DNA from: Subdoligranulum sp.
GTDB taxonomy: Bacteria > Bacillota > Clostridia > Oscillospirales > Ruminococcaceae
Length of the DNA: 36,801 nucleotides
Direction: 5' to 3'
Assembly (NCBI GenBank): GCA_014799685.1
Contig: JAAVHN010000026.1
Location: 55,081 to 91,881, forward strand
Below, in pieces: positions 6,512-14,156 of the stretch; position 1 is the first letter of the stretch; each line of letters starts with the position of its first letter. Under the pieces are notes generated by a model, which ran no database searches, was not told the origin of the DNA, and was given only the letters and a program-made list of their open reading frames with translations. Position numbers and translations under genes: made by a program.

Positions 6512-7240
6512 GTGAAACAGGGGCTTTATACGATCCGGCGCAGCAGGGCCTTAACGGAGGATATTTTCGAGCTGTGCCTTTCGGGCGACACAGCGTCCAT
6601 CACTGCCCCCGGGCAATTTGTCAATATCAAGGTGGACGGCTGCTTTTTGCGGCGCCCGATCTCGGTGTGCGATTGGGACAAAGAGAGCCTGACGCTTGTT
6701 TTCAAAACAGTGGGCGAGGGGACGGCGCTTCTTGCCGGAATGCGGGAGGGAGGGACGCTTGACCTTCTCTGTGGACTGGGCAACGGCTTTGATGTATCCC
6801 GCTGCGGCAAAAAGACGCTGCTTTTGGGCGGCGGCCTTGGCGCCGCGCCGCTTTACGGTCTTGCAAAAACGCTGCTGCAAGCAGGCGCAAGGCCTGTGGC
6901 GGTGCTGGGCTTCAACCGGAAAGAGGATATTTTTTACGAGCGGGAGTTCCGCGCGCTCGGCATTGAAACTGCAATTGTCACCGTGGACGGAAGCGCAGGG
7001 GTGAAGGGCTTTGTCACCGACGCGCTGCCGGATACCTGCGATGTCTTTTGTGCCTGTGGGCCCATGCCAATGATGAAAGCGGTATATGCCGCACTGCCCA
7101 CGCCCGGCTTTTTCAGTTTGGAGGAGCGGATGGGCTGCGGCTTTGGCGCATGCATGGGCTGCAGCTGTAAAACGAAAGCAGGCTATCAGCGCGTCTGTAA
7201 GGAAGGGCCGGTATTCGCAAAGGAGGAGCTCCTATGGTAA
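6512..7240 (+). CDS. pyrK: Dihydroorotate dehydrogenase B electron-transfer subunit
   Basis: 242 residues from GTG 6512, with GGGAGG 8 bases upstream; the longer frame back to 6383 runs through the hairpin and looks non-coding. PyrK passes electrons from the FMN of PyrD to NAD+ through FAD and a [2Fe-2S] cluster in the fourth step of UMP synthesis. The N-terminal beta-barrel has the FAD-binding RRPISV motif, the middle has the nucleotide-binding [12 protein letters not shown], and the C-terminus has the cluster ligands [11 protein letters not shown] plus a last Cys in YQRVC. Its stop overlaps the start of pyrD by 7 bases, implying translational coupling within pyrK-pyrD-pyrF-pyrE. Confidence 0.95.
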   Translation: MKQGLYTIRRSRALTEDIFELCLSGDTASITAPGQFVNIKVDGCFLRRPISVCDWDKESLTLVFKTVGEGTALLAGMREGGTLDLLCGLGNGFDVSRCGKKTLLLGGGLGAAPLYGLAKTLLQAGARPVAVLGFNRKEDIFYEREFRALGIETAIVTVDGSAGVKGFVTDALPDTCDVFCACGPMPMMKAVYAALPTPGFFSLEERMGCGFGACMGCSCKTKAGYQRVCKEGPVFAKEELLW

Positions 7241-8151
7241 ACACATCGGTGGAGCTCTCCGGCATCCGGCTGGAGAACCCGATTATCCCTGCCAGCGGCA
7301 CCTTTGGCTATGGCTACGAGTTTGCCGGGCTGTATGATATCAACTGTCTGGGCACTTTTTCGTTTAAGGGCACGACGCTGGAGCCGCGTTTCGGAAATCC
7401 GACGCCCCGCATTGCGGAGACCTCAGCCGGCATGCTGAACGCCGTGGGGCTGCAGAATCCCGGTGTACAGCAGGTGATCGCGCAGGAGCTGCCGCGGCTG
7501 CGCGGCGTGTTCCACAAGCCTGTGATGGCCAATGTCAGCGGCTTTTCGGTGGAGGATTATGCCCGCACCTGCGCGCTGCTCGACAGGGAAGAGCAGGTGG
7601 GCTGGCTGGAGGTGAATATCTCCTGTCCGAATGTACACGGCGGCGGTATGAGCTTCGGAACAAGCCCGGAATCGGCGGCCGAGGTGACGCGGGCGGTCAA
7701 AGCCGTCACCACAAAGCCGGTGTATATGAAATTGAGCCCCAATGTCACAGATATCGCCGCGATTGCAAAAGCCTGCGAGGCGGCGGGCGCGGATGGCATC
7801 AGCCTGATCAATACGCTGCAGGGCATGCGCATCGATCCGAAAACGCGCCGGCCGGTGCTTGCGAATCAAACGGGCGGCTTGTCCGGCCCGGCGATCTTCC
7901 CGGTGGCGGTGCGCATGGTATATCAGGTGTATGAGGCGGTGCGCATCCCCGTCATCGGGATGGGCGGCGTTTCCACCGCGCGCGACGTGATCGAGCTGAT
8001 GCTGGCCGGCGCCACGGCGGTGGAGGTGGGCGCGGCCAATTTGGTGGATCCCTTTGCCTGCCGGAATATTATTGACGATTTGCCCCGGGTGATGGAGCAA
8101 TACGGAATACAGGATTTAAAAGAAATCATAGGAGGTGCCCATCATGGGTAA
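7234..8151 (+). CDS. pyrD: Dihydroorotate dehydrogenase B catalytic subunit
   Basis: 305 residues, class 1B. It oxidises dihydroorotate to orotate on FMN in the cytoplasm and needs PyrK for NAD+ reduction. [11 protein letters not shown] carries the catalytic Cys131 typical of class 1 enzymes (class 2 has Ser). [17 protein letters not shown] and the following [13 protein letters not shown] form the FMN phosphate site. The ATG at 7234 has AAAGGAGGAG just upstream inside pyrK. The C-terminus overlaps pyrF by 8 bases. Length and motifs are normal for the family. Confidence 0.97.
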   Translation: MVNTSVELSGIRLENPIIPASGTFGYGYEFAGLYDINCLGTFSFKGTTLEPRFGNPTPRIAETSAGMLNAVGLQNPGVQQVIAQELPRLRGVFHKPVMANVSGFSVEDYARTCALLDREEQVGWLEVNISCPNVHGGGMSFGTSPESAAEVTRAVKAVTTKPVYMKLSPNVTDIAAIAKACEAAGADGISLINTLQGMRIDPKTRRPVLANQTGGLSGPAIFPVAVRMVYQVYEAVRIPVIGMGGVSTARDVIELMLAGATAVEVGAANLVDPFACRNIIDDLPRVMEQYGIQDLKEIIGGAHHG

Positions 8152-8842
8152 GGATGTGATCATCGCGCTGGACGTTGACAGCCGCGAGAAGGCGATGGCC
8201 TTTTTGGAGCGCTTCACGGATGAAAAGCCCTTTGTGAAAATCGGCATGGAGCTTTTCTTTGCCGAGGGCCCCGCCGTTGTTCGGGAGATCAAGGCGCGGG
8301 GACATAAGATCTTTCTGGATCTGAAGCTGCATGATATTCCCAATACGGTGCGGCGGTCGATCTCGATCCTTGCAGGGCTGAATGTGGATATGCTGAACCT
8401 GCACGCCGCCGGGACGAAGGCGATGATGGAAGCCGCGATGGAGGGTTTGACGCGCCCCGACGGAACACGACCGCTGCTCATTGCCGTGACACAGCTCACC
8501 TCTACCAGTCAGGAGCGTATGGAAAGCGATTTGTGGATCGAAAAGCCCCTGGATGAGGTGGTGATGCACTACGCGCAGAACGCCGCAGCGTCCGGGCTGG
8601 ACGGTGTGGTGTGCTCTCCGCTGGAATCCGGCAAGGTGCACGACGTGTGCGGCAAAGGCTTCCTCACCGTTACTCCCGGCGTGCGTTTTGCAGACGGGGA
8701 CATCGGCGATCAGGTGCGCGTGACCACGCCGGCCAAAGCAAAAGAGCTGGGCAGCGACTATATCGTGGTGGGCCGCCCCATTTTGAAAGCCGACGATCCC
8801 GTGGCCGCCTACCGCCGCTGCGTGGCAGAGTTTGTGGACTGA
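8144..8842 (+). CDS. pyrF: Orotidine 5'-phosphate decarboxylase
   Basis: 232 residues. It catalyses OMP to UMP, the last step of de novo pyrimidine synthesis. The active-site motif [10 protein letters not shown] (Asp59, Lys61, Asp64) is complete, and VTPGVR and the C-terminal IVVGRPI phosphate-binding loop are present, as in group I enzymes. The start is the ATG at 8144, because AGGAGG (8130-8135) lies 8 bases before it; the GTG at 8135 overlaps the binding site and is unlikely. It overlaps the end of pyrD and is followed by pyrE after a 21-base gap. Confidence 0.97.
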   Translation: MGKDVIIALDVDSREKAMAFLERFTDEKPFVKIGMELFFAEGPAVVREIKARGHKIFLDLKLHDIPNTVRRSISILAGLNVDMLNLHAAGTKAMMEAAMEGLTRPDGTRPLLIAVTQLTSTSQERMESDLWIEKPLDEVVMHYAQNAAASGLDGVVCSPLESGKVHDVCGKGFLTVTPGVRFADGDIGDQVRVTTPAKAKELGSDYIVVGRPILKADDPVAAYRRCVAEFVD

Positions 8843-8863
8843 ATCAACAGAAAGGTGATCGAT

Positions 8864-9514
8864 ATGACTTCTTCCGAGATCATTGCCAAAAAAATCGCCA
8901 AAGATCTGCTGCGCATCCGCGCGGTGTTCTTCCGCCCGGAAGAGCCGTTCGTATGGGCCAGCGGGATCAAAAGCCCGGTATATTGCGATAACCGCCTGAC
9001 GCTGACCGCGCCCGATGTGCGCGACGATGTGGAAAACGCTCTCGCCGAGACGGTGTTCCGCGAGTATCCTGGAACACAGGTGCTGATGGGCACCTCCACC
9101 GCCGGCATCGCGCACGCCGCCATCACGGGCCATCTGATGGGGCTGCCGATGGGCTATGTCCGCTCCGGGCAGAAGGATCACGGCCGCCAGAACCAGATCG
9201 AGGGGCGGCTCGAAAAGGGTCAGAAAGTGGTCGTCATCGAGGACCTGATCTCGACCGGCGGCAGCGTAATCGAAGTGGTAGAGGCGCTGCGGGAGGCCGG
9301 AGCGGAGGTGCTTGGCATCGCCAGCATCTTTACCTACGGCATGCAAAAGGGCATCGACCGGCTTGCGGCGGCCGGGGTGAAAAACGTGAGCCTCACCGAT
9401 TTTGATACCATTGCGCAGGCCGCGGCAGAGGAAGGCTATATTGCCGGCGCGGATATCGCGCGCCTGATCGCGTTCCGCAATAATCCATCGGACGAAAGCT
9501 GGATTGGGAAATAG
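8864..9514 (+). CDS. pyrE: Orotate phosphoribosyltransferase
   Basis: 216 residues. It joins orotate and PRPP to give OMP, the step before PyrF. The PRPP-binding signature VVVIEDLISTGGSV lies near residues 122-135, and the catalytic loop carries KDHGRQNQIEG. The ATG at 8864 was chosen over GTG 8855 because AGAAAGG ends directly against the GTG but sits 9 bases from the ATG. It is the last gene of the pyrKDFE set; a strong terminator follows at 9574. Confidence 0.96.
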   Translation: MTSSEIIAKKIAKDLLRIRAVFFRPEEPFVWASGIKSPVYCDNRLTLTAPDVRDDVENALAETVFREYPGTQVLMGTSTAGIAHAAITGHLMGLPMGYVRSGQKDHGRQNQIEGRLEKGQKVVVIEDLISTGGSVIEVVEALREAGAEVLGIASIFTYGMQKGIDRLAAAGVKNVSLTDFDTIAQAAAEEGYIAGADIARLIAFRNNPSDESWIGK

Positions 9515-9573
9515 GGCTGATCTGTTTTTGGGATTTTGTGTCCCGGAGACTCCTGAATCAAAGCAAGAAAAAC

Positions 9574-9618
9574 CGAAGCGCCACCGCAAATGGTTTGCGG
9601 ATATGGCGCTTCGATTTT
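9574..9618 (+). terminator. Terminator of the pyr operon
   Basis: CGAAGCGCCA (9574-9583) pairs with TGGCGCTTCG (9604-9613); inside it CCGCAAA pairs with TTTGCGG around a TGG loop. ATTTTATTTC follows. It is about 60 bases after the pyrE stop. Confidence 0.9.
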
Positions 9619-9734
9619 ATTTCAATTTTTTGTATCGTCGGGCCGATGCGCCCTTAAAAAATTGCCGATGCGTTTTTCGGGCGTTTATTCCCGGCAATGC
9701 ACAACCGAATTGGATTTTTTGAGGGGGGAGGCGC

Positions 9735-10271
9735 TCAGTAATTTTGTGCCATCAGCTCAAAATACGATTGCGGATGCTTGCACACCGGGCACATCTTCGG
9801 CGCCGATTTGCCGCGATGGATATGCCCGCAGTTGCGGCAGATCCAGATCATCTCGCCGTCCCGCTCAAATACAAGCTGATCCTCCATATTTTTTACCAGG
9901 CGCAGGAAGCGTTCCTCATGCGCCTTTTCGATTGCGGCGACGCCCTTGAACATTGCCGCGATTTCGGTAAAACCCTCTTCCCGCGCGGTTTTCTCGAACT
10001 CCGCGTACATGCTGCTCCATTCAAAGTGTTCGCCGGCTGCGCCGTCCTTCAGATTGGCCAGCGTGCCGGAAACGCCGTCGTTGAGCGCTTTAAACCACAG
10101 CTTTGCATGTTCGCGCTCGTTCGCCGCCGTCTCCTCAAAAATGGCGCCGATCTGGCCGTAGCCGTCGCTTGTCGCGCGGGCGGCATAAAAGAGATATTTG
10201 CATGCGGCCTGCGTTTCCCCGGAAAATGCTGCAATCAGATTTGCCTCTGTTTTAGAACCCTTCAATTCCAT
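9735..10271 (-). CDS. rbr: Rubrerythrin
   Basis: 178 residues. This is a cytoplasmic non-haem iron peroxidase that reduces hydrogen peroxide and protects anaerobes during oxygen exposure. The N-terminal ferritin-like four-helix bundle has the diiron ligands in FSGET (Glu19), ANEREH (Glu52) and IEKAHEERF. The C-terminal rubredoxin-like domain has CRNCG and CPVCKHP binding one FeS4 iron. Domain order and length are classical. The ATG at 10271 has AGGAGAG upstream. It is transcribed away from tRNA-Ala. Possible redox control could involve the palindrome at 10305-10322, but no canonical PerR box is seen. Confidence 0.96.
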   Translation of the reverse strand: MELKGSKTEANLIAAFSGETQAACKYLFYAARATSDGYGQIGAIFEETAANEREHAKLWFKALNDGVSGTLANLKDGAAGEHFEWSSMYAEFEKTAREEGFTEIAAMFKGVAAIEKAHEERFLRLVKNMEDQLVFERDGEMIWICRNCGHIHRGKSAPKMCPVCKHPQSYFELMAQNY

Positions 10272-10304
10272 AAGAATCTCTCCTGTCTTTTGATCTTTTT
10301 TTGA

Positions 10305-10322
10305 AAAAAGTCTTGACTTTTT
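10305..10322. repeat. Palindrome between rbr and tRNA-Ala overlapping a -35 box
   Basis: AAAAAGTC (10305-10312) and GACTTTTT (10315-10322) are exact inverted repeats with a 2-base centre. The right half overlaps the -35 box TTGACT of the tRNA-Ala promoter and the element sits in the rbr leader. Confidence 0.6.
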
Positions 10323-10341
10323 CCTTGGAATGCCTTATTCT
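10313..10341 (+). promoter_or_regulatory. Promoter of tRNA-Ala
   Basis: TTGACT (10313-10318), 17-base spacer, TATTCT (10336-10341). A TATAAT on the minus strand (10347-10342) touches it and could be the -10 of rbr, although no good -35 for that was found. Confidence 0.6.
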
Positions 10342-10394
10342 ATTATAGGTGACAGCGAGGTGCTTCATTCACTTCCTGTCGGAGATATTTGTAT

Positions 10395-10470
10395 GGGCCT
10401 GTAGCGCAGTTGGGAGCGCGTTCGGTTCGCATCCGAGAGGTCGAGGGTTCGAATCCCTTCAGGTCCACCA
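10395..10470 (+). tRNA. tRNA-Ala (anticodon CGC)
   Basis: A 76-base cloverleaf. Acceptor GGGCCTG pairs with CAGGTCC and contains the G3-U70 pair that specifies alanine. The anticodon stem TTCGG/CCGAG has loop TTCGCAT (anticodon CGC), and CCA is encoded. It decodes GCG, in keeping with the GC-rich third positions of the neighbouring genes. Confidence 0.95.
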
Positions 10471-10477
10471 GATTGGC

Positions 10478-10514
10478 AAAATCCGAACCCGCAAGGGTTC
10501 GGATTTTGTTTTCT
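10478..10514 (+). terminator. Terminator of tRNA-Ala
   Basis: AAAATCCGAACCC (10478-10490), loop GCAA, GGGTTCGGATTTT (10495-10507), then GTTTTC. The 13-bp stem is perfect. Confidence 0.9.
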
Positions 10515-10603
10515 ATCGATTGATCGCATAGAACAATTGAAGATTTTTTGCCGGCCTGCGTGTAATATCGGCAAAAAAGCAAATTGGCAAAGGAGTACGC
10601 AGT

Positions 10604-11221
10604 ATGAAGGTTTTAATGCTCAACGGGAGCCCGCGCAAGGACGGAAATACGGCGATTGCCCTGAGGGAAATGGAGCGGGTCTTCGCACAACAGGGGATTG
10701 AAAGCGAGATCGTATCGATTGGCGGCAAGGATATCCGCGGCTGCATTGCCTGCGGTTCCTGCTATGAAAAGGGAAAATGCGTATTTGACGATCTGGTCAA
10801 CGAGACGGCGCCGAAATTCGAGGTGTGCGACGGCCTTGTGGCTGCGTCGCCCGTTTACTATGCCTCCGCCAACGGCACGCTGGTCTCGTTTCTGGATCGT
10901 CTTTTCTACAGCACGCATTTTGACAAGACGATGAAGGTGGGTGCAAGTGTTGTCGTGGCCCGGCGCGGGGGATTATCCGCCACCTTTGATGAGCTGAACA
11001 AGTATTTTACGATTTGCGGAATGCCGGTTGCTTCCAGCCAATACTGGAACAGTCTTCACGGGGCGGCGGCCGGTGAGGCGGCACAGGACGCAGAAGGCCT
11101 GCAGACGATGCGCGTGCTGGCACGGAACATGGCGTTTCTGATGAAGAGCATCGCTTTGGGCAAGGAGCAATATGGCCTGCCGGAAAAGGAGCCGTTCCAG
11201 AGGACGAATTTTATCCGGTGA
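10604..11221 (+). CDS. Iron-sulfur flavoprotein / NADPH-dependent FMN reductase family
   Basis: 205 residues, flavodoxin fold. The N-terminal FMN phosphate loop LNGSPRKDGNTA is typical of the FMN_red family, and the isoalloxazine loop region reads SPVYYASANG. Residues 47-59 hold C-x2-C-x2-C-x5-C (CIACGSCYEKGKC), the compact cluster motif of archaeal/clostridial iron-sulfur flavoproteins that bind [4Fe-4S]. Such proteins reduce oxygen, peroxide or quinone-like electron acceptors; the actual donor and acceptor are unknown here. GGAG precedes the ATG at 10604. It is monocistronic between two tRNA genes. Confidence 0.85.
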   Translation: MKVLMLNGSPRKDGNTAIALREMERVFAQQGIESEIVSIGGKDIRGCIACGSCYEKGKCVFDDLVNETAPKFEVCDGLVAASPVYYASANGTLVSFLDRLFYSTHFDKTMKVGASVVVARRGGLSATFDELNKYFTICGMPVASSQYWNSLHGAAAGEAAQDAEGLQTMRVLARNMAFLMKSIALGKEQYGLPEKEPFQRTNFIR

Positions 11222-11283
11222 ATGCAGCAGGGAACGGATTGAGAGGGACAGGCGAAATGAGACAGGCAGAACAGGGCAGACAA

Positions 11284-11313
11284 CAAAAAACCGCCATGGA
11301 AAACCATGGCGGT
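11284..11313 (-). terminator. Terminator of tRNA-Thr
   Basis: CCGCCATGG (11291-11299), AAAA loop, CCATGGCGG (11304-11312). On the minus strand it is followed by TTTTTTG. It starts directly beside the tRNA CCA end. Confidence 0.9.
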
Positions 11314-11389
11314 TGGAGCTGGTGATCCGATTCGAACGGACGACCTGCTCATTACGAGTGAGCTGCTCTACCGACTGAGCCACACCAGC
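11314..11389 (-). tRNA. tRNA-Thr (anticodon CGT)
   Basis: A 76-base cloverleaf on the minus strand: acceptor GCTGGTG/CACCAGC, anticodon stem GCTCA/TGAGC with loop CTCGTAA (anticodon CGT), T arm TCCGT-TCGAATC-GGA type, encoded CCA. It decodes ACG. Confidence 0.95.
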
Positions 11390-11413
11390 ATCTGTACACG
11401 AGGTACTTTATCT

Positions 11414-11441
11414 ATTATAAGCATTTTTCAGGATTCGTCAA
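11414..11441 (-). promoter_or_regulatory. Promoter of tRNA-Thr
   Basis: Minus strand TTGACG (11441-11436), 16-base spacer, TATAAT (11419-11414), about 25 bases from the tRNA 5' end. Confidence 0.8.
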
Positions 11442-11603
11442 GTGTTTTTTGAAAAGTTGTGGGGATAAATTTCAAAATTTTTGTTCTTTTCAGGGCCCCT
11501 TTCGAGAACTCATTCCGAAACCCTTTTCAGAAGAATGCTCTCGAACTTTGGCCTCTGGATATCCCGCACGCATTTTTTGATTTCGATTTTATCACTCCGG
11601 CTC

Positions 11604-11632
11604 TTGACAACCCCCTGCAAAACGGCTATAAT
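11604..11632 (+). promoter_or_regulatory. Promoter of tRNA-Gly
   Basis: Consensus TTGACA (11604-11609), 17-base spacer, TATAAT (11627-11632), 15 bases ahead of the tRNA. Confidence 0.9.
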
Positions 11633-11646
11633 AAATACACTTTCCC

Positions 11647-11720
11647 GCAGATGTAGTTTAGTGGTAGAACTCCAGCCTTCCAAGCTGGTCGTGTGGGTTC
11701 GATTCCCATCATCTGCTCCA
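11647..11720 (+). tRNA. tRNA-Gly (anticodon TCC)
   Basis: A 74-base cloverleaf: acceptor GCAGATG/CATCTGC, anticodon stem CCAGC/GCTGG with loop CTTCCAA (anticodon TCC), T loop TTCGATT, encoded CCA. It reads GGA and GGG. Confidence 0.95.
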
Positions 11721-11727
11721 AGATAAA

Positions 11728-11766
11728 CCGCCTGAAACAAAGGTTTTCGGGCGGCTTTCTTTTTCT
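11728..11766 (+). terminator. Terminator of tRNA-Gly
   Basis: CCGCCTGAAA (11728-11737) pairs with TTTCGGGCGG (11745-11754), then CTTTCTTTTTC. Confidence 0.85.
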
Positions 11767-11823
11767 ATATTTATATATGAAAAATATATTTTCTCAATGC
11801 TCCGTGGAAAAACCACCGAATCA

Positions 11824-12642
11824 TCATGAGGGATTTGATCTTTCACAGGGGTTTGAACCCTCATAGGTATTGTCACAAAACCTCGGATACAATAAAAATT
11901 CTTCCCTGCTCCCATGAAAGACATTTACGTCGATATATTCTTCTTTTCCTTTGTAGCCGTCGAGCTTCTCACGGTTGGTGAACTGCCAAAAGGTCCATGC
12001 TCTGTCATCAGATAAATTCGGCCTTGCAATCACATTCCGGATCCAAATATCATATTCTTCATATTCACCCGAAAGATAAAGATCATAAGATTTTTCCGTC
12101 GCATAAATGATGGGCTTCATTCCATAATAATCTTCAAGGGCAAAAAGCATATCGTTCAGCTCTTTCCTGACGGTATCCCTGCCGGGAGGATTTTTCTCTT
12201 TATCGCCGTAAAACTCAAGATCGATCACCGGAGGAAGCATCCCTTCAAATGGAACGACTGTATCAATAAAATTCTTTGCCTGAGAAAGCCCTGCACTGTC
12301 ATAGCTGAAAAAATGGTATGCCCCGACAGAAATATTGTACTTTTGTGCTTCGGCATAATTGTATGGAAAGCATGGGTCTGTAAACGAGCTGCCCTCAGTT
12401 GCTTTGATAAAGGCAAAATCAATATTTTGGGAACAAAGAGTTTTCCATTCGATCTCACCCTGGTAAGAGGAAACGTCCACACCCCGGACAGGATATTCCT
12501 CTTTTGACGGATCGTTCAGCAAAATGACACCGTTATACACAAGAATGGCGGCGACAGTTGCGGAAAGCAGTAAAAAAGCGATGATCATGGCAACAATGCG
12601 CATACGTTTGGATTTTATCCTATCACCACGCTTGTTTTGCAA
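11824..12642 (-). CDS. Membrane-anchored GH25 muramidase (lysozyme family)
   Basis: 272 residues from TTG 12642. An N-terminal basic stretch and one hydrophobic helix (about residues 18-37) tether the protein to the membrane with the enzyme outside. The glycoside hydrolase 25 domain begins with RGVDVSSYQG (Asp56), followed by FAFIKATEG, VGAYHFFSYD, and the catalytic PPVIDLEFYG (Asp141, Glu143). WTFWQFTNR near the end is also typical. GH25 enzymes cleave the MurNAc-GlcNAc bond of peptidoglycan. TTG 12642 was chosen because GAGAGG lies 10 bases upstream; the ATG at 12603 is the alternative and would remove only the 13 basic residues. It lies behind tRNA-Leu, whose terminator separates them. Confidence 0.88.
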   Translation of the reverse strand: MQNKRGDRIKSKRMRIVAMIIAFLLLSATVAAILVYNGVILLNDPSKEEYPVRGVDVSSYQGEIEWKTLCSQNIDFAFIKATEGSSFTDPCFPYNYAEAQKYNISVGAYHFFSYDSAGLSQAKNFIDTVVPFEGMLPPVIDLEFYGDKEKNPPGRDTVRKELNDMLFALEDYYGMKPIIYATEKSYDLYLSGEYEEYDIWIRNVIARPNLSDDRAWTFWQFTNREKLDGYKGKEEYIDVNVFHGSREEFLLYPRFCDNTYEGSNPCERSNPS

Positions 12643-12708
12643 AATCTTCAGATCCTCTCGATTTAAAAGTGTTTCTATTCGAAATAATTCAGAATGATAA
12701 AGGAATAT

Positions 12709-12750
12709 AGAAAAATCGACAAGAACCGCAAAAGTCTTGTCGATTTTTCT
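12709..12750 (-). terminator. Very long perfect terminator of tRNA-Leu
   Basis: AGAAAAATCGACAAGA (12709-12724) is an exact reverse complement of 12735-12750, with a 10-base loop. On the minus strand the T-rich half is distal, as needed for termination. Its first base overlaps the CCA end of the tRNA. Confidence 0.85.
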
Positions 12751-12834
12751 GGTGCGGGTAACAGGGGTCGAACCTGCACGGGAAACCCGATGGATCCTAA
12801 ATCCATTGCGTCTGCCAGTTCCGCCATACCCGCA
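12750..12834 (-). tRNA. tRNA-Leu (anticodon TAG)
   Basis: An 85-base class II cloverleaf on the minus strand: acceptor TGCGGGT/ACCCGCA, anticodon stem ATGGA/TCCAT with loop TTTAGGA (anticodon TAG), a long variable arm, T loop TTCGACC, encoded CCA. It reads CUA and, by wobble, other CUN codons. Confidence 0.95.
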
Positions 12835-12838
12835 AATC

Positions 12839-12925
12839 AATATAGCCACAAAGTGCCGTGATTGCCTTTGATTTTTGCGGAAATACCCGGCAAACACCCA
12901 AAAATCAAAGGAATACGGCTATATT
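12839..12925 (-). repeat. Nested inverted repeats in the tRNA-Leu leader
   Basis: Outer arms AATATAGCC (12839-12847) and GGCTATATT (12917-12925) enclose inner arms CCTTTGATTTTT (12865-12876) and AAAAATCAAAGG (12900-12911). All four arms lie between the promoter and the mature tRNA, and the outer right arm overlaps the -10 box edge. Confidence 0.65.
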
Positions 12926-12952
12926 GTACCAACTTGGCAGGGTGTTTGTCAA
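12923..12952 (-). promoter_or_regulatory. Promoter of tRNA-Leu
   Basis: Minus strand TTGACA (12952-12947), 18-base spacer, TACAAT (12928-12923). It is about 88 bases from the tRNA 5' end, a long leader for a tRNA. Confidence 0.75.
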
Positions 12953-13084
12953 TGGGGGACACGAAGGTTTTTATTCATTTCAGGATACAAAGTTTTTTAT
13001 CAATCCCTGATATCAAGTTTTGGATTATTTTCCGGACAGGAAGACTTTTGCAGGCCCTTTCTGTTAAAACGGGGAGGGGACCAT

Positions 13085-13120
13085 TCAAAAACAGCGCGGC
13101 AGACTGCATGCCTGCCGCGC
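13085..13120 (-). terminator. Terminator closing the minus-strand sulfur/MnmA-like cluster
   Basis: GCGCGGCAG (13094-13102) and CTGCCGCGC (13112-13120) pair; on the minus strand GTTTTTGAATGG follows. It lies 40 bases after the stop of the small protein gene. Confidence 0.8.
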
Positions 13121-13160
13121 CGGGTCTGTTTAGGGCGGGGGAAAATAAACCGCAGAAGCA

Positions 13161-13343
13161 TCAGTTGCCTTCCGCCACCAGAGTGTCGATATAGGCGCCG
13201 ATCTCCTGTGGGCTGTAGAGACCGGCCGCGCGCACGCGCTCGCGCAGCATCCCGGGAAGGCTGTCAAAATAGAGCTTTACAGAGGCATCCTCCCGCAGTG
13301 CCGCTTCAAACGCGGTGTCATTGTCGCCCAAATAGATAAACAT
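13161..13343 (-). CDS. Small protein of unknown function
   Basis: 60 residues, acidic to neutral, no membrane segment, no cysteines. The sequence YFDSLPGMLRERVRAAGLYS followed by PQEIGAYIDTL looks like a small helical protein similar in style to short clostridial proteins with a 'Y-x-SLP' core, but I do not recognise a named family. Coding status is supported by GAGGTGAT, a near-perfect anti-16S match, 6 bases ahead of the ATG at 13343, and by the terminator right behind it. It follows the MnmA-like gene by 80 bases on the same strand and may be co-transcribed. Confidence 0.65.
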   Translation of the reverse strand: MFIYLGDNDTAFEAALREDASVKLYFDSLPGMLRERVRAAGLYSPQEIGAYIDTLVAEGN

Positions 13344-13423
13344 TTTCCAATCACCTCACTACCAGTATAGGCAGAGAGGCTCCGGTTCATGCACTTTTTT
13401 TTGCGGGACGCGCCGTTTTTTCT

Positions 13424-14050
13424 TTACGCTTCCGGTATTGCGTCGCCGTGCGACGGCCCAGCGTTGCCGGCCGCGTGCAGCAACCCCGCTTCGGCCGCGA
13501 TGGCGCGGATATCCTCTTTTTCGAACTCGCCCACCGGCAGGCAGAGGCGGGCCAGAATTTCCTGCGAAAGACCGTCCAGCAGATTGCTTTGGTCGCATTC
13601 GGCGCTGAGCGCGGCGCGAACAGAATAAATGCCGCTTTCCTCCACAATGCGGGCGTAGTGGCCGGTGGCAATGAAATGGATGCCGAGCCGGTCGGCTGTG
13701 TGCACCAGCCCCGCAAAGACCGCATGCGGGCCGTGCAGCGCGCAGGAGTTTGCTGTGCGCCCGGAGCAATGCCGTGCGCAGAACGGATCGACCACCTCGC
13801 GCTCGAAGTGCCCGGTGCAGTCTTCTACCGTAAGCGGGACATTCATCTGCTGCGCGACCGCCCCGGCCGCCTTTACCGCAGTTTCGTGCGCGGGGGAAAA
13901 GCGGAACACCACGGCCTGCACGTCAAAGCCCTGATCGCGCAGAATCCGGATGCAGGCCGAGGAATCCACGCCGCCAGACAGTGCGACAAGGATTTTGTCC
14001 TGCGTCTCAAATGTGCCGAAGCTGCTTCCTGTGCTGATTTCGTCTGTCAT
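13424..14050 (-). CDS. MnmA-like PP-loop protein lacking the C-terminal domains
   Basis: 208 residues. The ATP-pyrophosphatase loop SGGVDSS (25-31) and IATGHYARI (~127-135), then DQSNLLDGLSQEILARLCLP and GEFEKEDIRAIAAEAGL, align with the N-terminal half of tRNA-uridine 2-sulfurtransferase MnmA. The first catalytic Cys position is probably SCALHG (Cys103). MnmA is normally about 350-370 residues; this protein stops before the second catalytic Cys and the tRNA-binding beta-barrel. No obvious continuation was found in other frames, so it may be a shortened paralogue rather than a fresh frameshift. AAGGAG sits about 9 bases before the ATG. nifS and nifU upstream fit a sulfur-transfer role, since MnmA takes sulfur from a cysteine desulfurase. 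Whether it thiolates tRNA is uncertain. Confidence 0.75.
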   Translation of the reverse strand: MTDEISTGSSFGTFETQDKILVALSGGVDSSACIRILRDQGFDVQAVVFRFSPAHETAVKAAGAVAQQMNVPLTVEDCTGHFEREVVDPFCARHCSGRTANSCALHGPHAVFAGLVHTADRLGIHFIATGHYARIVEESGIYSVRAALSAECDQSNLLDGLSQEILARLCLPVGEFEKEDIRAIAAEAGLLHAAGNAGPSHGDAIPEA

Positions 14051-14156
14051 AGAATAACGCTCCTTGCTTTATGTAAAATCATTGATCATGAAAGGCATGT
14101 GGATGGGGGTGAAAAGGGGAGTCCCTGTACAGTGTCTGCACAAATGAACACGGCCT

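Noticed and set aside
11821-11860. GTGG/CCAC hairpin after the GH25 gene as terminator
   Set aside because: The stem is only four base pairs and lacks a proper T-run in the right place; not strong enough to annotate.
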